Shown here: piece after piece, positions 1 through 5,630 of the stretch
Layout of the letters: each line of letters begins with the position of its first letter
Numbering within the stretch: position 1 is the first letter of the stretch
Program-made: the position numbers and the translations under genes
Notes under the pieces: generated by a model
The model's input: only the letters and a program-made list of their open reading frames with translations
Told to the model about the DNA's origin: nothing
The model's database searches: none
From: Candidatus Nitrosopumilus sp.
GTDB taxonomy: Archaea; Thermoproteota; Nitrososphaeria; Nitrososphaerales; Nitrosopumilaceae
Direction: 5' to 3'
NCBI GenBank assembly: GCA_013043295.1
Contig: JABDOO010000091.1
Span: forward strand, 1-6,949
DNA length: 6,949 nucleotides

Positions 1-477
1 CTAGGTACAGGTGTAGGAGGTGGAATTGTAATTGATAAAAAACTTCATACTGGAAGAACAAATATTGGTGGTGAATGGGGACATCATACTTTACACCGGA
101 ATGGAAATCAATGTTATTGTGGTAAAACTGGATGTGTCGAGACATACATTTGTGGACCGTCACTTGAAAAACACTGGAAAAAATTAACTGGACAATCAAA
201 ATCACTTCAAGACATAATCTTAGATCTAGATAACAATATTGGAAAGCAATGGAAAGATGAATTTTTAGAAAATTTTGGCTATGGTCTTGCAAATGTAATA
301 GATATTCTAGATCCTGATGCAATTGTTTTAGGTGGTGGTCTATCAAACATTGATTTTTTGTATTCCGAGGGAAAAGACTCTGTTTATGATAAGGTATTTT
401 CAGAATTAGTAGATACACCTATTTTGAAAAATAAATTGGGTGATTCAGCGGGAGTTTTTGGTGCTTGTATGCTTTGA
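1..477 (+). CDS. ROK-family sugar kinase, C-terminal part (5' end outside window)
   Basis: This is the C-terminal 158 residues of a ROK-family kinase, a cytosolic ATP-dependent hexose kinase family (glucokinase, fructokinase, N-acetylhexosamine kinase). The visible part starts in the glycine-rich GTGVGGG segment (residues 2-8). It then carries the ROK zinc site: His28 in GEWGH, and Cys38, Cys40 and Cys45 in CYCGKTGCVE. A second conserved segment, DPDAIVLGGG, lies near residue 110. The reading frame ends in tandem stops, TGA then TAA (475-480). The ROK N-terminus, with the phosphate-binding loop and catalytic Asp, lies left of the window; complete family members are about 290-320 residues, so roughly half is present. 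The EWGH plus CYCGK combination resembles fructokinase (Mak-like) members more than glucokinase, but the sugar cannot be assigned from this half. No neighbour suggests a sugar pathway. Confidence 0.93.
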   Translation, partial: LGTGVGGGIVIDKKLHTGRTNIGGEWGHHTLHRNGNQCYCGKTGCVETYICGPSLEKHWKKLTGQSKSLQDIILDLDNNIGKQWKDEFLENFGYGLANVIDILDPDAIVLGGGLSNIDFLYSEGKDSVYDKVFSELVDTPILKNKLGDSAGVFGACML

Positions 478-480
478 TAA

Positions 481-493
481 TTCCAAATTGGAA
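481..493. repeat. Near-perfect 13-bp palindrome after the ROK kinase stop
   Basis: TTCCAA-A-TTGGAA is an inverted repeat of two 6-bp arms around a single A. It begins directly after the tandem stop codons of the kinase gene. A 1-nt loop is impossible for RNA; an RNA form would be a weak 4-bp stem with a 5-nt loop and no clear U tract. A dimeric regulator site on DNA is therefore as likely as a terminator. It may also be chance in AT-rich spacer DNA. Confidence 0.4.
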
Positions 494-513
494 TCTATTA
501 CTCACAAAAAATG

Positions 514-537
514 TAGATTATAGATATAACCAATCTA
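514..537. repeat. Inverted repeat TAGATT...AATCTA around the TATA-like box
   Basis: The 6-bp arms TAGATT (514-519) and AATCTA (532-537) are exact reverse complements separated by 12 nt. The spacer contains the TATA-like box of the downstream secreted-protein gene. An inverted repeat flanking the TFB/TBP site would be well placed for a repressor, but the arms are short and AT-rich, so chance occurrence is quite possible. Confidence 0.25.
523..530 (+). promoter_or_regulatory. TATA-like box of the secreted-protein gene
   Basis: GATATAAC is centred about 33 nt before the ATG at 560. With the usual archaeal TATA-to-TSS distance of about 26-27 nt, transcription would begin near 553, giving a leader of only a few nt. 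No Shine-Dalgarno sequence precedes the ATG, which fits a nearly leaderless mRNA. The call rests on motif and position only. Confidence 0.35.
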
Positions 538-559
538 ATATCATAAATTTTGATAGTAA

Positions 560-1189
560 ATGATTTCGAAGTTAACTCTTGGATTTTTTTCAATAATTTT
601 ATTATTTTATACTAACTCAGTTTATGGCCTTGAAGAAATGCCTGTTATTACTATCGACTTTATTTCTGGAGATACCATTGATCTAGATAAAAATCCACAA
701 ATGATTCGAGCTGATGTTCAAATCCAAAATTATGATCCTCAACATGGCTATCACTTTATGGAGATATCTAGAATTAGTGATGGGGAAATTTTGAAAACTA
801 CTGAAATTTTACCCAAAGTAATAGATGATAATTTGTATGGAGTTCAAATTTTACATTATCTTCAACCTGAAGACATAGATGCAAATGTTGTAGGTGACTA
901 TGTATTGAGAATATTTTCTGAATATGGTCCAAGTGAAGCTGTTTCAACATTTTCTATCATTGAATCTAGTAAGCCTTTAGTAATCACTCAGAATGATACT
1001 CAAGAATTAGAAACACCTGATGAAGAAATTGAACAACTTGAAGTTGAAAATTTAGAACAGGCTGAATCAAAAATACCTACATGGGTTCATGATATTTTTG
1101 TGTGGTATGCAGAGGAAACAATTTCAGAAAATGAACTACTGTCTGCAATAGAATACTTAATTTCCCAGAAAATTCTTGTTGTAAATTAA
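560..1189 (+). CDS. Secreted protein with C-terminal thaumarchaeal IPxW module, function unknown
   Basis: I do not recognise a function for this 209-residue protein. Residues 1-23 look like a signal peptide: Lys4, a hydrophobic run LGFFSIILLFY, and a V-Y-G cleavage context before Leu24. Residues about 24-140 have alternating hydrophobic and polar patterns typical of a beta-sandwich domain, with a single repeat unit. An acidic Glu/Asp/Gln-rich linker follows (143-171). The C-terminal 38 residues (172-209) form a compact aromatic module: IPTWVHDIFVWYAEE, then SAIEYLISQKIL. This matches the recurrent thaumarchaeal pattern IPxW(I/V)...WW...I...(F/L)...I.YLI...II found in many exported proteins of this phylum, recalled from the family and not searched here. 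No second membrane segment is visible, so the product is probably exported or tethered only by an uncleaved signal anchor. It stands alone, preceded by its own promoter-like region and converging on the next gene. Confidence 0.85.
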   Translation: MISKLTLGFFSIILLFYTNSVYGLEEMPVITIDFISGDTIDLDKNPQMIRADVQIQNYDPQHGYHFMEISRISDGEILKTTEILPKVIDDNLYGVQILHYLQPEDIDANVVGDYVLRIFSEYGPSEAVSTFSIIESSKPLVITQNDTQELETPDEEIEQLEVENLEQAESKIPTWVHDIFVWYAEETISENELLSAIEYLISQKILVVN

Positions 1190-1191
1190 AA

Positions 1192-1452
1192 TTAGTTTGG
1201 GCATCCTTCCATCTTTGAAATAGAATAACCATCTGTCATAATCTCAATTTCCATATCTTCTGGAACCGTTTGTGTATGACAAAATTTACATTCATTTGTA
1301 GTAACTATCGATGATTCCTCACCAATTGTTTTTAGCCATTCTTTTGCAAACGAAATTGCTTTTTCGATATCATCACTATCGGTTACTACATCAAAGTGCA
1401 TGGTATGCCCATCTTTTGCTTTTACATATGTATCAAAAACATGAAAATCCAT
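1192..1452 (-). CDS. DUF2024 family protein
   Basis: This 86-residue protein matches the DUF2024 pattern along its whole length. It has an N-terminal HVFDTYVKAKDGHTMHFDV (residues 4-22), a central helix with AKEWLKTIGEE, then ECKFCH (54-59) and a C-terminal MEGCP (81-85). The biochemical role of the family is unknown to me, although a structure exists for a Nitrosomonas member. Cys55, Cys58, His59 and Cys84 could form a metal or redox site; that is inference, since the spacing is not a standard zinc-ribbon pair. It is soluble, with no signal or membrane segment. Its ATG lies 12 nt after the stop of the DUF6659-like gene, so it is the last gene of the guaA cluster. No good ribosome-binding site is present, only AGGT directly against the ATG. 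Its stop codon lies 2 nt from the stop of the convergent gene. Confidence 0.9.
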   Translation of the reverse strand: MDFHVFDTYVKAKDGHTMHFDVVTDSDDIEKAISFAKEWLKTIGEESSIVTTNECKFCHTQTVPEDMEIEIMTDGYSISKMEGCPN

Positions 1453-1464
1453 ACCTATCGTAAA

Positions 1465-1830
1465 TTATGAAGAATACTGATTTTTAATTGTTAAAATTTT
1501 TTCAACTATGCTATTTACATCCGAATCTAAATCCACACTAATCAAAATCAATCCAGCACCTCCAATGGGAATAGTCACTCTGTAGATCTTTTCATATTTT
1601 GCAAGTGCATATATCGGCTTCCCAATTTTATGAGCTGTTTTTTTACGAGTAGACCAACGATAAACTGCTTGAGATAATGACATCTCTGTTTCCTCTCTTG
1701 ATAAATGACTTTTTAATCCAGTTCTCATTTTATCATACAATTCTCCATAATCGTAAATACCGACATATCGAATATTACTATCACATTCTAAAATTTGATC
1801 ACAGATTTTTTCATATTCCAATTTTATCAC
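1465..1830 (-). CDS. DUF6659-like small thaumarchaeal protein, GTG start
   Basis: This 121-residue soluble protein resembles the DUF6659 family that I associate with Nitrososphaerota. The recognisable pattern is KICDQILECDSNIRYVGI, then a central LSREETEMSLSQAVYRW, then AHKIGKPIYALAKYEKIYRVTIPI, and a final ILISVD segment followed by a C-terminal helix. The order of helix, beta strands, IYALAKYEKIYR and final strand suggests a roadblock/profilin-like fold, possibly a sensory or scaffold domain; this is inference from pattern only. The start is GTG at 1828-1830, which overlaps the guaA stop by one base (TAGTG). In this frame a TGA lies only a few codons upstream with no start codon between, so GTG is the only reasonable choice near the family N-terminus. 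The overlap implies translation coupled to guaA. The gene ends 12 nt before the DUF2024 gene. Confidence 0.85.
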   Translation of the reverse strand: MIKLEYEKICDQILECDSNIRYVGIYDYGELYDKMRTGLKSHLSREETEMSLSQAVYRWSTRKKTAHKIGKPIYALAKYEKIYRVTIPIGGAGLILISVDLDSDVNSIVEKILTIKNQYSS

Positions 1831-3353
1831 TATTGTGGCTCAATGGTTGCAGGTGGTTTGCTTGATATTGTATAGGTAACCCATGTAACATCTTCAATTT
1901 CATTTGTAATTCTATTACTCATCTTTTCTAATAATCCATGTGGTAATCTAGTCCAATCAGCAGTCATTGCATCTACTGAATCTACAACTCTAATCATTAC
2001 AATATTTCCATATCTACGTTCATCTCCAACAACACCTACTGCTCTATCATCTCCTACTGCAGCATAAGCCTGCCAGACTTTTTCATATAATCCTGCTTCC
2101 ATCAATTCCTCTTCTACAATTTTACTTGCTATTTTACAAATCTGTAACTTTGTTTGGGTTACTTCCCCAATTATTCTAACTGACAGACCTGGACCTGGAA
2201 ATGGATGTCTCATGAAAAGCTTTTCTGGAACTTGAAGGATTTTAGCAATTTTTCTCACTTCATCCTTGTACAAATCTCTAAGGGGTTCTAAAATTTCTAA
2301 ATTAAGCCAATCAGGCAATCCTCCTACATTATGATGTGATTTTATTACTGAAGCAGGTCCTTTTGAAACTCCACTCTCAATTACATCAGGATAAAGAGTT
2401 CCCTGAGCCAACCATTTGAAAGGACCATTTTCTTTAGCAAAATTAGTAAAAACATGAATAAATTCTTCCCCTACAATTTTCCTTTTTCTCTCTGGATCAT
2501 CTACTCCTTCTAGTTTTCCAAGAAATGCATTTGTGGCATCTACTGATGTAAAATCTACCTTAAAATTATCTCTAAACATTTCCTCGATTTCTTTTTCTTC
2601 ATTTAGTCTTAGTAATCCATTATTTACAAATACACACTTTAGTCTATCTCCTATAGCTTTGTGAATTAACAATGCTACCACTGTAGAGTCTATTCCACCA
2701 CTTACTCCACAAAGTACATTCCCTTCAATCTTTGAAATTTTTTCAACAGCTGTATCAATAAAGCCTTCCATAGTCCATTCTTGTTTTGCACCACAAACTT
2801 TCAAAACAAAGTTTTTTAGAATTTCTGTACCTTGTTCTGTGTGCACTACTTCAGGATGAAATTGAATTCCATAGATTGATTTTTCTTCTGATGCGATTGC
2901 AGCTGCTTTTGCACTTTTAGTGTGCCCAATAACTTTGAAACCATTTGGAATTTGCTCTGCTTCATCGCCATGACTCATCCACGCTCTAACTGATTCGCCT
3001 ACTCCACTAAGTAGATCTTTATCATTATCAATTGTCAGTAACGATGACCCATATTCTTTGTTTGCTCTTTTTACTTTTCCTCCATACTTGTTGACAATTA
3101 ATTGATGACCGTAACAAATTCCAAGTAATGGTAAATTCATATCAAAAATTTTATTTTCAGGCATTGGTGCATCTGAGCTATAAACACTTGATGGACCTCC
3201 TGAAAAAATTATTCCCGTAGGATTTAGTTTTTGTAATTCATCATAACTAATGTCATAAGGCACAAGTTCTGCATAAACAGAAAACTCTCTAATTCTTCTA
3301 CAAATTAAGTGGCTATACTGTGATCCAAAATCTAAAACTACAATTTTGTCCAT
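1830..3353 (-). CDS. guaA: GMP synthase (glutamine-hydrolysing), single-chain
   Basis: GuaA converts XMP, ATP and glutamine to GMP, the last step of de novo GMP synthesis. At 507 residues it is full length and of the fused type, with amidotransferase and synthetase in one chain. Many euryarchaea instead encode these as two subunits. The class I glutamine amidotransferase domain (about 1-190) has SGGP at 51-54, the nucleophile Cys80 in GICYGHQ, and His166/Glu168 in QFHPEV. The ATP pyrophosphatase domain (about 195-390) has the P-loop SGGIDST at 218-224. The C-terminal dimerisation domain has HPFPGPGLSVR (383-393), DERRYG (444-449) and the terminal KPPATIEPQ, where many homologues end KPPATIEW-. 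All key residues are present. The ATG lies 4 nt after the TGA of the coiled-coil gene with no Shine-Dalgarno sequence. The TAG stop overlaps the next GTG start, so guaA sits inside a four-gene leftward cluster. The partner enzyme GuaB is encoded on the other strand at the right end of the window. Confidence 0.98.
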   Translation of the reverse strand: MDKIVVLDFGSQYSHLICRRIREFSVYAELVPYDISYDELQKLNPTGIIFSGGPSSVYSSDAPMPENKIFDMNLPLLGICYGHQLIVNKYGGKVKRANKEYGSSLLTIDNDKDLLSGVGESVRAWMSHGDEAEQIPNGFKVIGHTKSAKAAAIASEEKSIYGIQFHPEVVHTEQGTEILKNFVLKVCGAKQEWTMEGFIDTAVEKISKIEGNVLCGVSGGIDSTVVALLIHKAIGDRLKCVFVNNGLLRLNEEKEIEEMFRDNFKVDFTSVDATNAFLGKLEGVDDPERKRKIVGEEFIHVFTNFAKENGPFKWLAQGTLYPDVIESGVSKGPASVIKSHHNVGGLPDWLNLEILEPLRDLYKDEVRKIAKILQVPEKLFMRHPFPGPGLSVRIIGEVTQTKLQICKIASKIVEEELMEAGLYEKVWQAYAAVGDDRAVGVVGDERRYGNIVMIRVVDSVDAMTADWTRLPHGLLEKMSNRITNEIEDVTWVTYTISSKPPATIEPQ

Positions 3354-3357
3354 ACAA

Positions 3358-3927
3358 TCACTTGTTCACATTTTCAAGCATTCGGGTTAATGACCATCCT
3401 GCTGTGTTAATCAACTCATTTACTCTTTCTTTTTGCCTGTAATTTTTAATTATAATCTCTCTAATGTCTGCCCCATTTTTATTTACAATATAATCAATCA
3501 CAGATTCTTTTTGGATTTTCCCATTTTCTGCTTCTACAACATCTTTCTTTTTCATTTCTCCTATTATTCTATCTAAAAAGAATGATTTGAAAGGTGGGGT
3601 ATCTGCATTAATTATAATTTCATTGTCCAAAACTATGGAGACTTGATCTGGTGTAACAAATGCATTAGCAATAATTTTTCCATCATTGACTCTTTTTATT
3701 GGAATTGAGTTTTCTATTGGTTTTTCAATGTTCTCTGATTCTGCTTCTACATCCTTCTTTTTTTCTAGCTGAGAAGCCTTTGTAAAACTTGAGTCTTTTA
3801 GGAACAAGTCTAAAACAGTGATATTTTTTTCAAGCATTTCAATTCCCTCTTGGTGTTTATCAATTTGCTCGATCAAACTTTCCTTCAGAGCAACAATTTC
3901 CTTTACTTGTTCCTCTGAAAATTTCAT
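3358..3927 (-). CDS. Coiled-coil protein of unknown function, first gene of the guaA cluster
   Basis: I do not recognise this 189-residue protein. Residues about 4-46 are a long amphipathic helix with hydrophobic residues at heptad-like spacing (VKEIVALKESLIEQIDKH onward), likely a coiled coil. A charged Lys/Glu-rich linker (about 52-72) follows. The C-terminal domain (about 76-189) is predicted mixed: beta-like segments in KIIANAFVTPDQVSIVL and EIIINADT, then helices through DIREIIIKNYRQKERVNELI and a tail with TAGWSLTRMLE. No signal peptide, membrane span or cysteine is present. The ATG is preceded by a TATA-like TTTAATA centred about 27 nt upstream, which supports this start as leaderless. 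The stop is 4 nt before guaA, so the two are almost certainly cotranscribed. A role with GuaA is inference from position only; the helical N-terminus could mediate oligomerisation. Confidence 0.8.
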   Translation of the reverse strand: MKFSEEQVKEIVALKESLIEQIDKHQEGIEMLEKNITVLDLFLKDSSFTKASQLEKKKDVEAESENIEKPIENSIPIKRVNDGKIIANAFVTPDQVSIVLDNEIIINADTPPFKSFFLDRIIGEMKKKDVVEAENGKIQKESVIDYIVNKNGADIREIIIKNYRQKERVNELINTAGWSLTRMLENVNK

Positions 3928-3949
3928 AATTTGTTAAATGAGGAATGGG

Positions 3950-3956
3950 TATTAAA
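3950..3956 (-). promoter_or_regulatory. TATA-like box for the guaA cluster
   Basis: On the minus strand TTTAATA is centred about 27 nt upstream of the ATG at 3927, in the 35-nt gap after the mptE stop. That is the classic distance for an archaeal promoter driving a leaderless mRNA. It suggests the four-gene cluster has its own promoter even if some transcripts read through from mptE. The call rests on motif and spacing only. Confidence 0.45.
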
Positions 3957-3962
3957 TGCATT

Positions 3963-4700
3963 CTAGGTAATTATAATATCCAGTTCTTTGTATGATATTT
4001 TTTTGAATCCTTTGATTGACTTTGATGTTGTGAATAATTCTAATTTAGTAAAGGTAGATAGCCATTTCAAAAGTTCCTCTCCTTTTTTCAATTTCTTTAA
4101 TTTAGTTTTTCTTTCTGATTTTTTAGTCTCTGAAAATTTTCCAATTCGTTTTCCAAAATCCATTCCAAATAAAATCACTTTTTTTGCCTGAAAATGATTT
4201 GCTAGAAAAACTCCTCGATCTCCGTCGGTAAAGCCTCCAAAATTATTAATTTTCCCAAATGGTGTTGATTGTGTTGTTCCAATACAATTTTTAAATTTCT
4301 TTACAAATTCTAGTTTTTCAATATTATCACCATGTGCATGTACCACAAAAACACAATTTGTTTTTCCAATTCTTTCCAATACGTTTTCATCTCCATCTAA
4401 ATCTGTAACAATGATATCTGGAATTACTCCATTTTCTACAAGTGGTTTAACTGCACTGTCTGCAGCTATTTTTACTATTTTTTTATATTTTCTAAGAATT
4501 GGAATTGCAGATGATAATGATGGTCCTGAACCAATAACAAAAATTGTTTTTCCATTAACCAAATTGAAAATTTTTTTATCAATATCTGATCTTTTTAAAA
4601 TTGATTCTAAATGAATAGCTGATTCTTTATCCTTTTTTTCAGCATATTTGAAATCTTTTAAGATATCATGGTAACGTTTTTTCCAACCTAGAATCATCAT
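3963..4700 (-). CDS. mptE: 6-hydroxymethyl-7,8-dihydropterin pyrophosphokinase, MptE-like (DUF115)
   Basis: MptE transfers diphosphate from ATP to 6-hydroxymethyl-7,8-dihydropterin, which activates it for coupling to an aryl amine in archaeal folate or methanopterin synthesis. It is unrelated to bacterial FolK. With ATG at 4700 the protein has 245 residues. It shows the DUF115 motifs in order: VIGSGPSL (55-62), TDLDGD (99-104), HAHGDN (121-126), GTTQ (about 141-144), FGGFTDGDRGVFLA (154-167) and GMDFG (179-183). The C-terminal third is Lys-rich (KKSERKTKLKKLKKGEE) and ends without added domains. Start choice: the frame can be opened from TTG at 4709, ATG at 4700 or ATG at 4697. A TATA-like TTTATC at 4724-4729 is about 27 nt from 4700, 30 from 4697 and only 18 from 4709, so 4700 is preferred. 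It lies head to head with the DHPS-like gene, the next pathway step. Confidence 0.9.
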   Translation of the reverse strand: MMILGWKKRYHDILKDFKYAEKKDKESAIHLESILKRSDIDKKIFNLVNGKTIFVIGSGPSLSSAIPILRKYKKIVKIAADSAVKPLVENGVIPDIIVTDLDGDENVLERIGKTNCVFVVHAHGDNIEKLEFVKKFKNCIGTTQSTPFGKINNFGGFTDGDRGVFLANHFQAKKVILFGMDFGKRIGKFSETKKSERKTKLKKLKKGEELLKWLSTFTKLELFTTSKSIKGFKKISYKELDIIIT

Positions 4701-4721
4701 ATCACTCAAATTGTATTAGAT

Positions 4722-5600
4722 TTGATAAATCATGTGGCAAAAATTGCAAATGTAGCAGTCGGTGGAAAGAATCCTGTGCGTATTATGGGAATTTTAAACA
4801 CTAGTCCTGAATCATTTTACAAAAAGTCTGTAAGCACTAGCAAAACTATGATAAAAAATACCGTAAAACAGATGGAACATGAAGGTGCTGATTTCATTGA
4901 TGTGGGTGGAATGTCTACTGCTCCATACCTATCTACAACAATATCTGAAAAAACAGAGTCAAAAAGAATTCTAAATGCAATAAAAATAATTCAAAATTTT
5001 TCAAATCTCCCAATATCTGTTGATACATGTAGGGCAAAAGTTGCAAGAGATGCACTAGAGAATGGCGTTGAGATTGTAAATGATATTTCTGGATTGAAAT
5101 ATGACAAAAAAATGCAAGAAGTTATTTCAGAATTTACTCCATCTTTAATTTTATGTGCATTTGACTCAAAAATGGTCCTTGGAAATCCAATCACTGTAAC
5201 TAAAAAATTACTCAGAGAAAGCTTAATGATTGCAAAAAAATCTCATATTCCTCTTGAAAAAACAGTCTTGGATCCTGCTATAGGATTTTTTAGGAAAAAC
5301 GGTAAAGGTCTATTTTATACAAAAACTAAATCTAATTGGTTAGAAAGAGATCTTTTGATTATAAAAAATCTCAATAAATTAAAACAAAACCTGCCAATTT
5401 TAATCTCAGTATCTAACAAGTCCTTTATAGGAAAAGTTTTAGGAAAAGAAAATCCTGCTGATCGATTATTTGGTTCAATTGCAGCAGAAACTGTTTCTGT
5501 CATGAATGGAGCTGATATTATTCGCACTCATAATGTGGAAGCAACAAAAGATGCAATAACGATCGCCTCCCAACTAAGGAACCAAAACAAAGGCTTATAA
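4722..5600 (+). CDS. folP: Dihydropteroate synthase-like protein
   Basis: This belongs to the pterin-binding TIM-barrel family that couples 6-hydroxymethyl-dihydropterin diphosphate to p-aminobenzoate or, in archaeal methanopterin synthesis, possibly a related aryl amine. At 292 residues it is a normal single-domain length. Motifs seen: IMGILNTSPESF (21-32, with Asn26), GADFIDVGGMSTAP (55-68), ISVDT (98-102), IVNDISG (118-124), DPAIGF (184-189), SNKSFIG (231-237) and ADIIRTHN (264-271). Compared with bacterial FolP, GGESTRPG is GGMSTAP, so the diphosphate-contacting Arg is Ala67. SRKSF is SNKSF (Arg to Asn232, Lys233 kept), and the LMHM strand is replaced by LILCAF. Core pterin residues Asn26, Asp101, Asn120, Asp184, Lys233 and Arg268 remain. 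No ATG fits the start: TTG 4722 or GTG 4734 (which would give MAKIANVAVGG). It diverges from mptE and is 30 nt from guaB. Confidence 0.88.
   Translation: MINHVAKIANVAVGGKNPVRIMGILNTSPESFYKKSVSTSKTMIKNTVKQMEHEGADFIDVGGMSTAPYLSTTISEKTESKRILNAIKIIQNFSNLPISVDTCRAKVARDALENGVEIVNDISGLKYDKKMQEVISEFTPSLILCAFDSKMVLGNPITVTKKLLRESLMIAKKSHIPLEKTVLDPAIGFFRKNGKGLFYTKTKSNWLERDLLIIKNLNKLKQNLPILISVSNKSFIGKVLGKENPADRLFGSIAAETVSVMNGADIIRTHNVEATKDAITIASQLRNQNKGL
4724..4729 (-). promoter_or_regulatory. TATA-like box of mptE, overlapping the 5' end of the divergent gene
   Basis: On the minus strand TTTATC (followed by AAAT) is centred about 27 nt upstream of the mptE ATG at 4700. It falls at or inside the 5' end of the divergent DHPS-like gene, depending on whether that gene starts at TTG 4722 or GTG 4734. 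The position is what selects the mptE start. The box is imperfect, and no BRE element stands out. Confidence 0.35.
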
Positions 5601-5612
5601 TCGATATTTTAC
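5594..5612 (+). promoter_or_regulatory. Possible TATA-like region before guaB
   Basis: Two AT-rich candidates precede guaB: TTATAA at 5595-5600, overlapping the folP stop and about 33 nt from the start, and ATATTTTA at 5604-5611, about 23 nt from it. Neither sits at the ideal 27 nt. The 30-nt gap also allows cotranscription with folP, so a separate promoter is only possible. Confidence 0.22.
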
Positions 5613-5630
5613 TTTCTTAACAAGGTTTCA

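Noticed and set aside
1677..1865. Plus-strand open frame opposite the DUF6659-like gene and the end of guaA
   Set aside because: It is antisense to two well-supported genes and its translation (His/Tyr/Phe-rich) has no family pattern.
3988..4614. Two plus-strand open frames (3988-4191 and 4411-4614) opposite mptE
   Set aside because: Both are antisense to conserved DUF115 motifs, and their Phe/Ser/Ile-rich translations are typical of shadow frames in AT-rich DNA.
4701..4709. TTG at 4709 as the mptE start
   Set aside because: Two ATG codons follow within nine bases, the added residues match no family N-terminus, and the TATA-like box would be only about 18 nt away.
4732..4755. ATG at 4732 as a start for the DHPS-like gene
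   Set aside because: It is in another frame and reaches TAG after a few codons (ATG TGG CAA ... TAG).
4991..5527. Minus-strand open frames (4991-5194 and 5315-5527) opposite the DHPS-like gene
   Set aside because: They lie entirely within recognised DHPS motifs on the other strand and show no independent start context.
5601..5630. Read-through fusion of the DHPS-like protein and GuaB, because the frames are continuous across the 30-nt gap
   Set aside because: A single in-frame TAA separates them, and GuaB has a normal family N-terminus starting at TTG 5631; the shared frame is likely coincidence.
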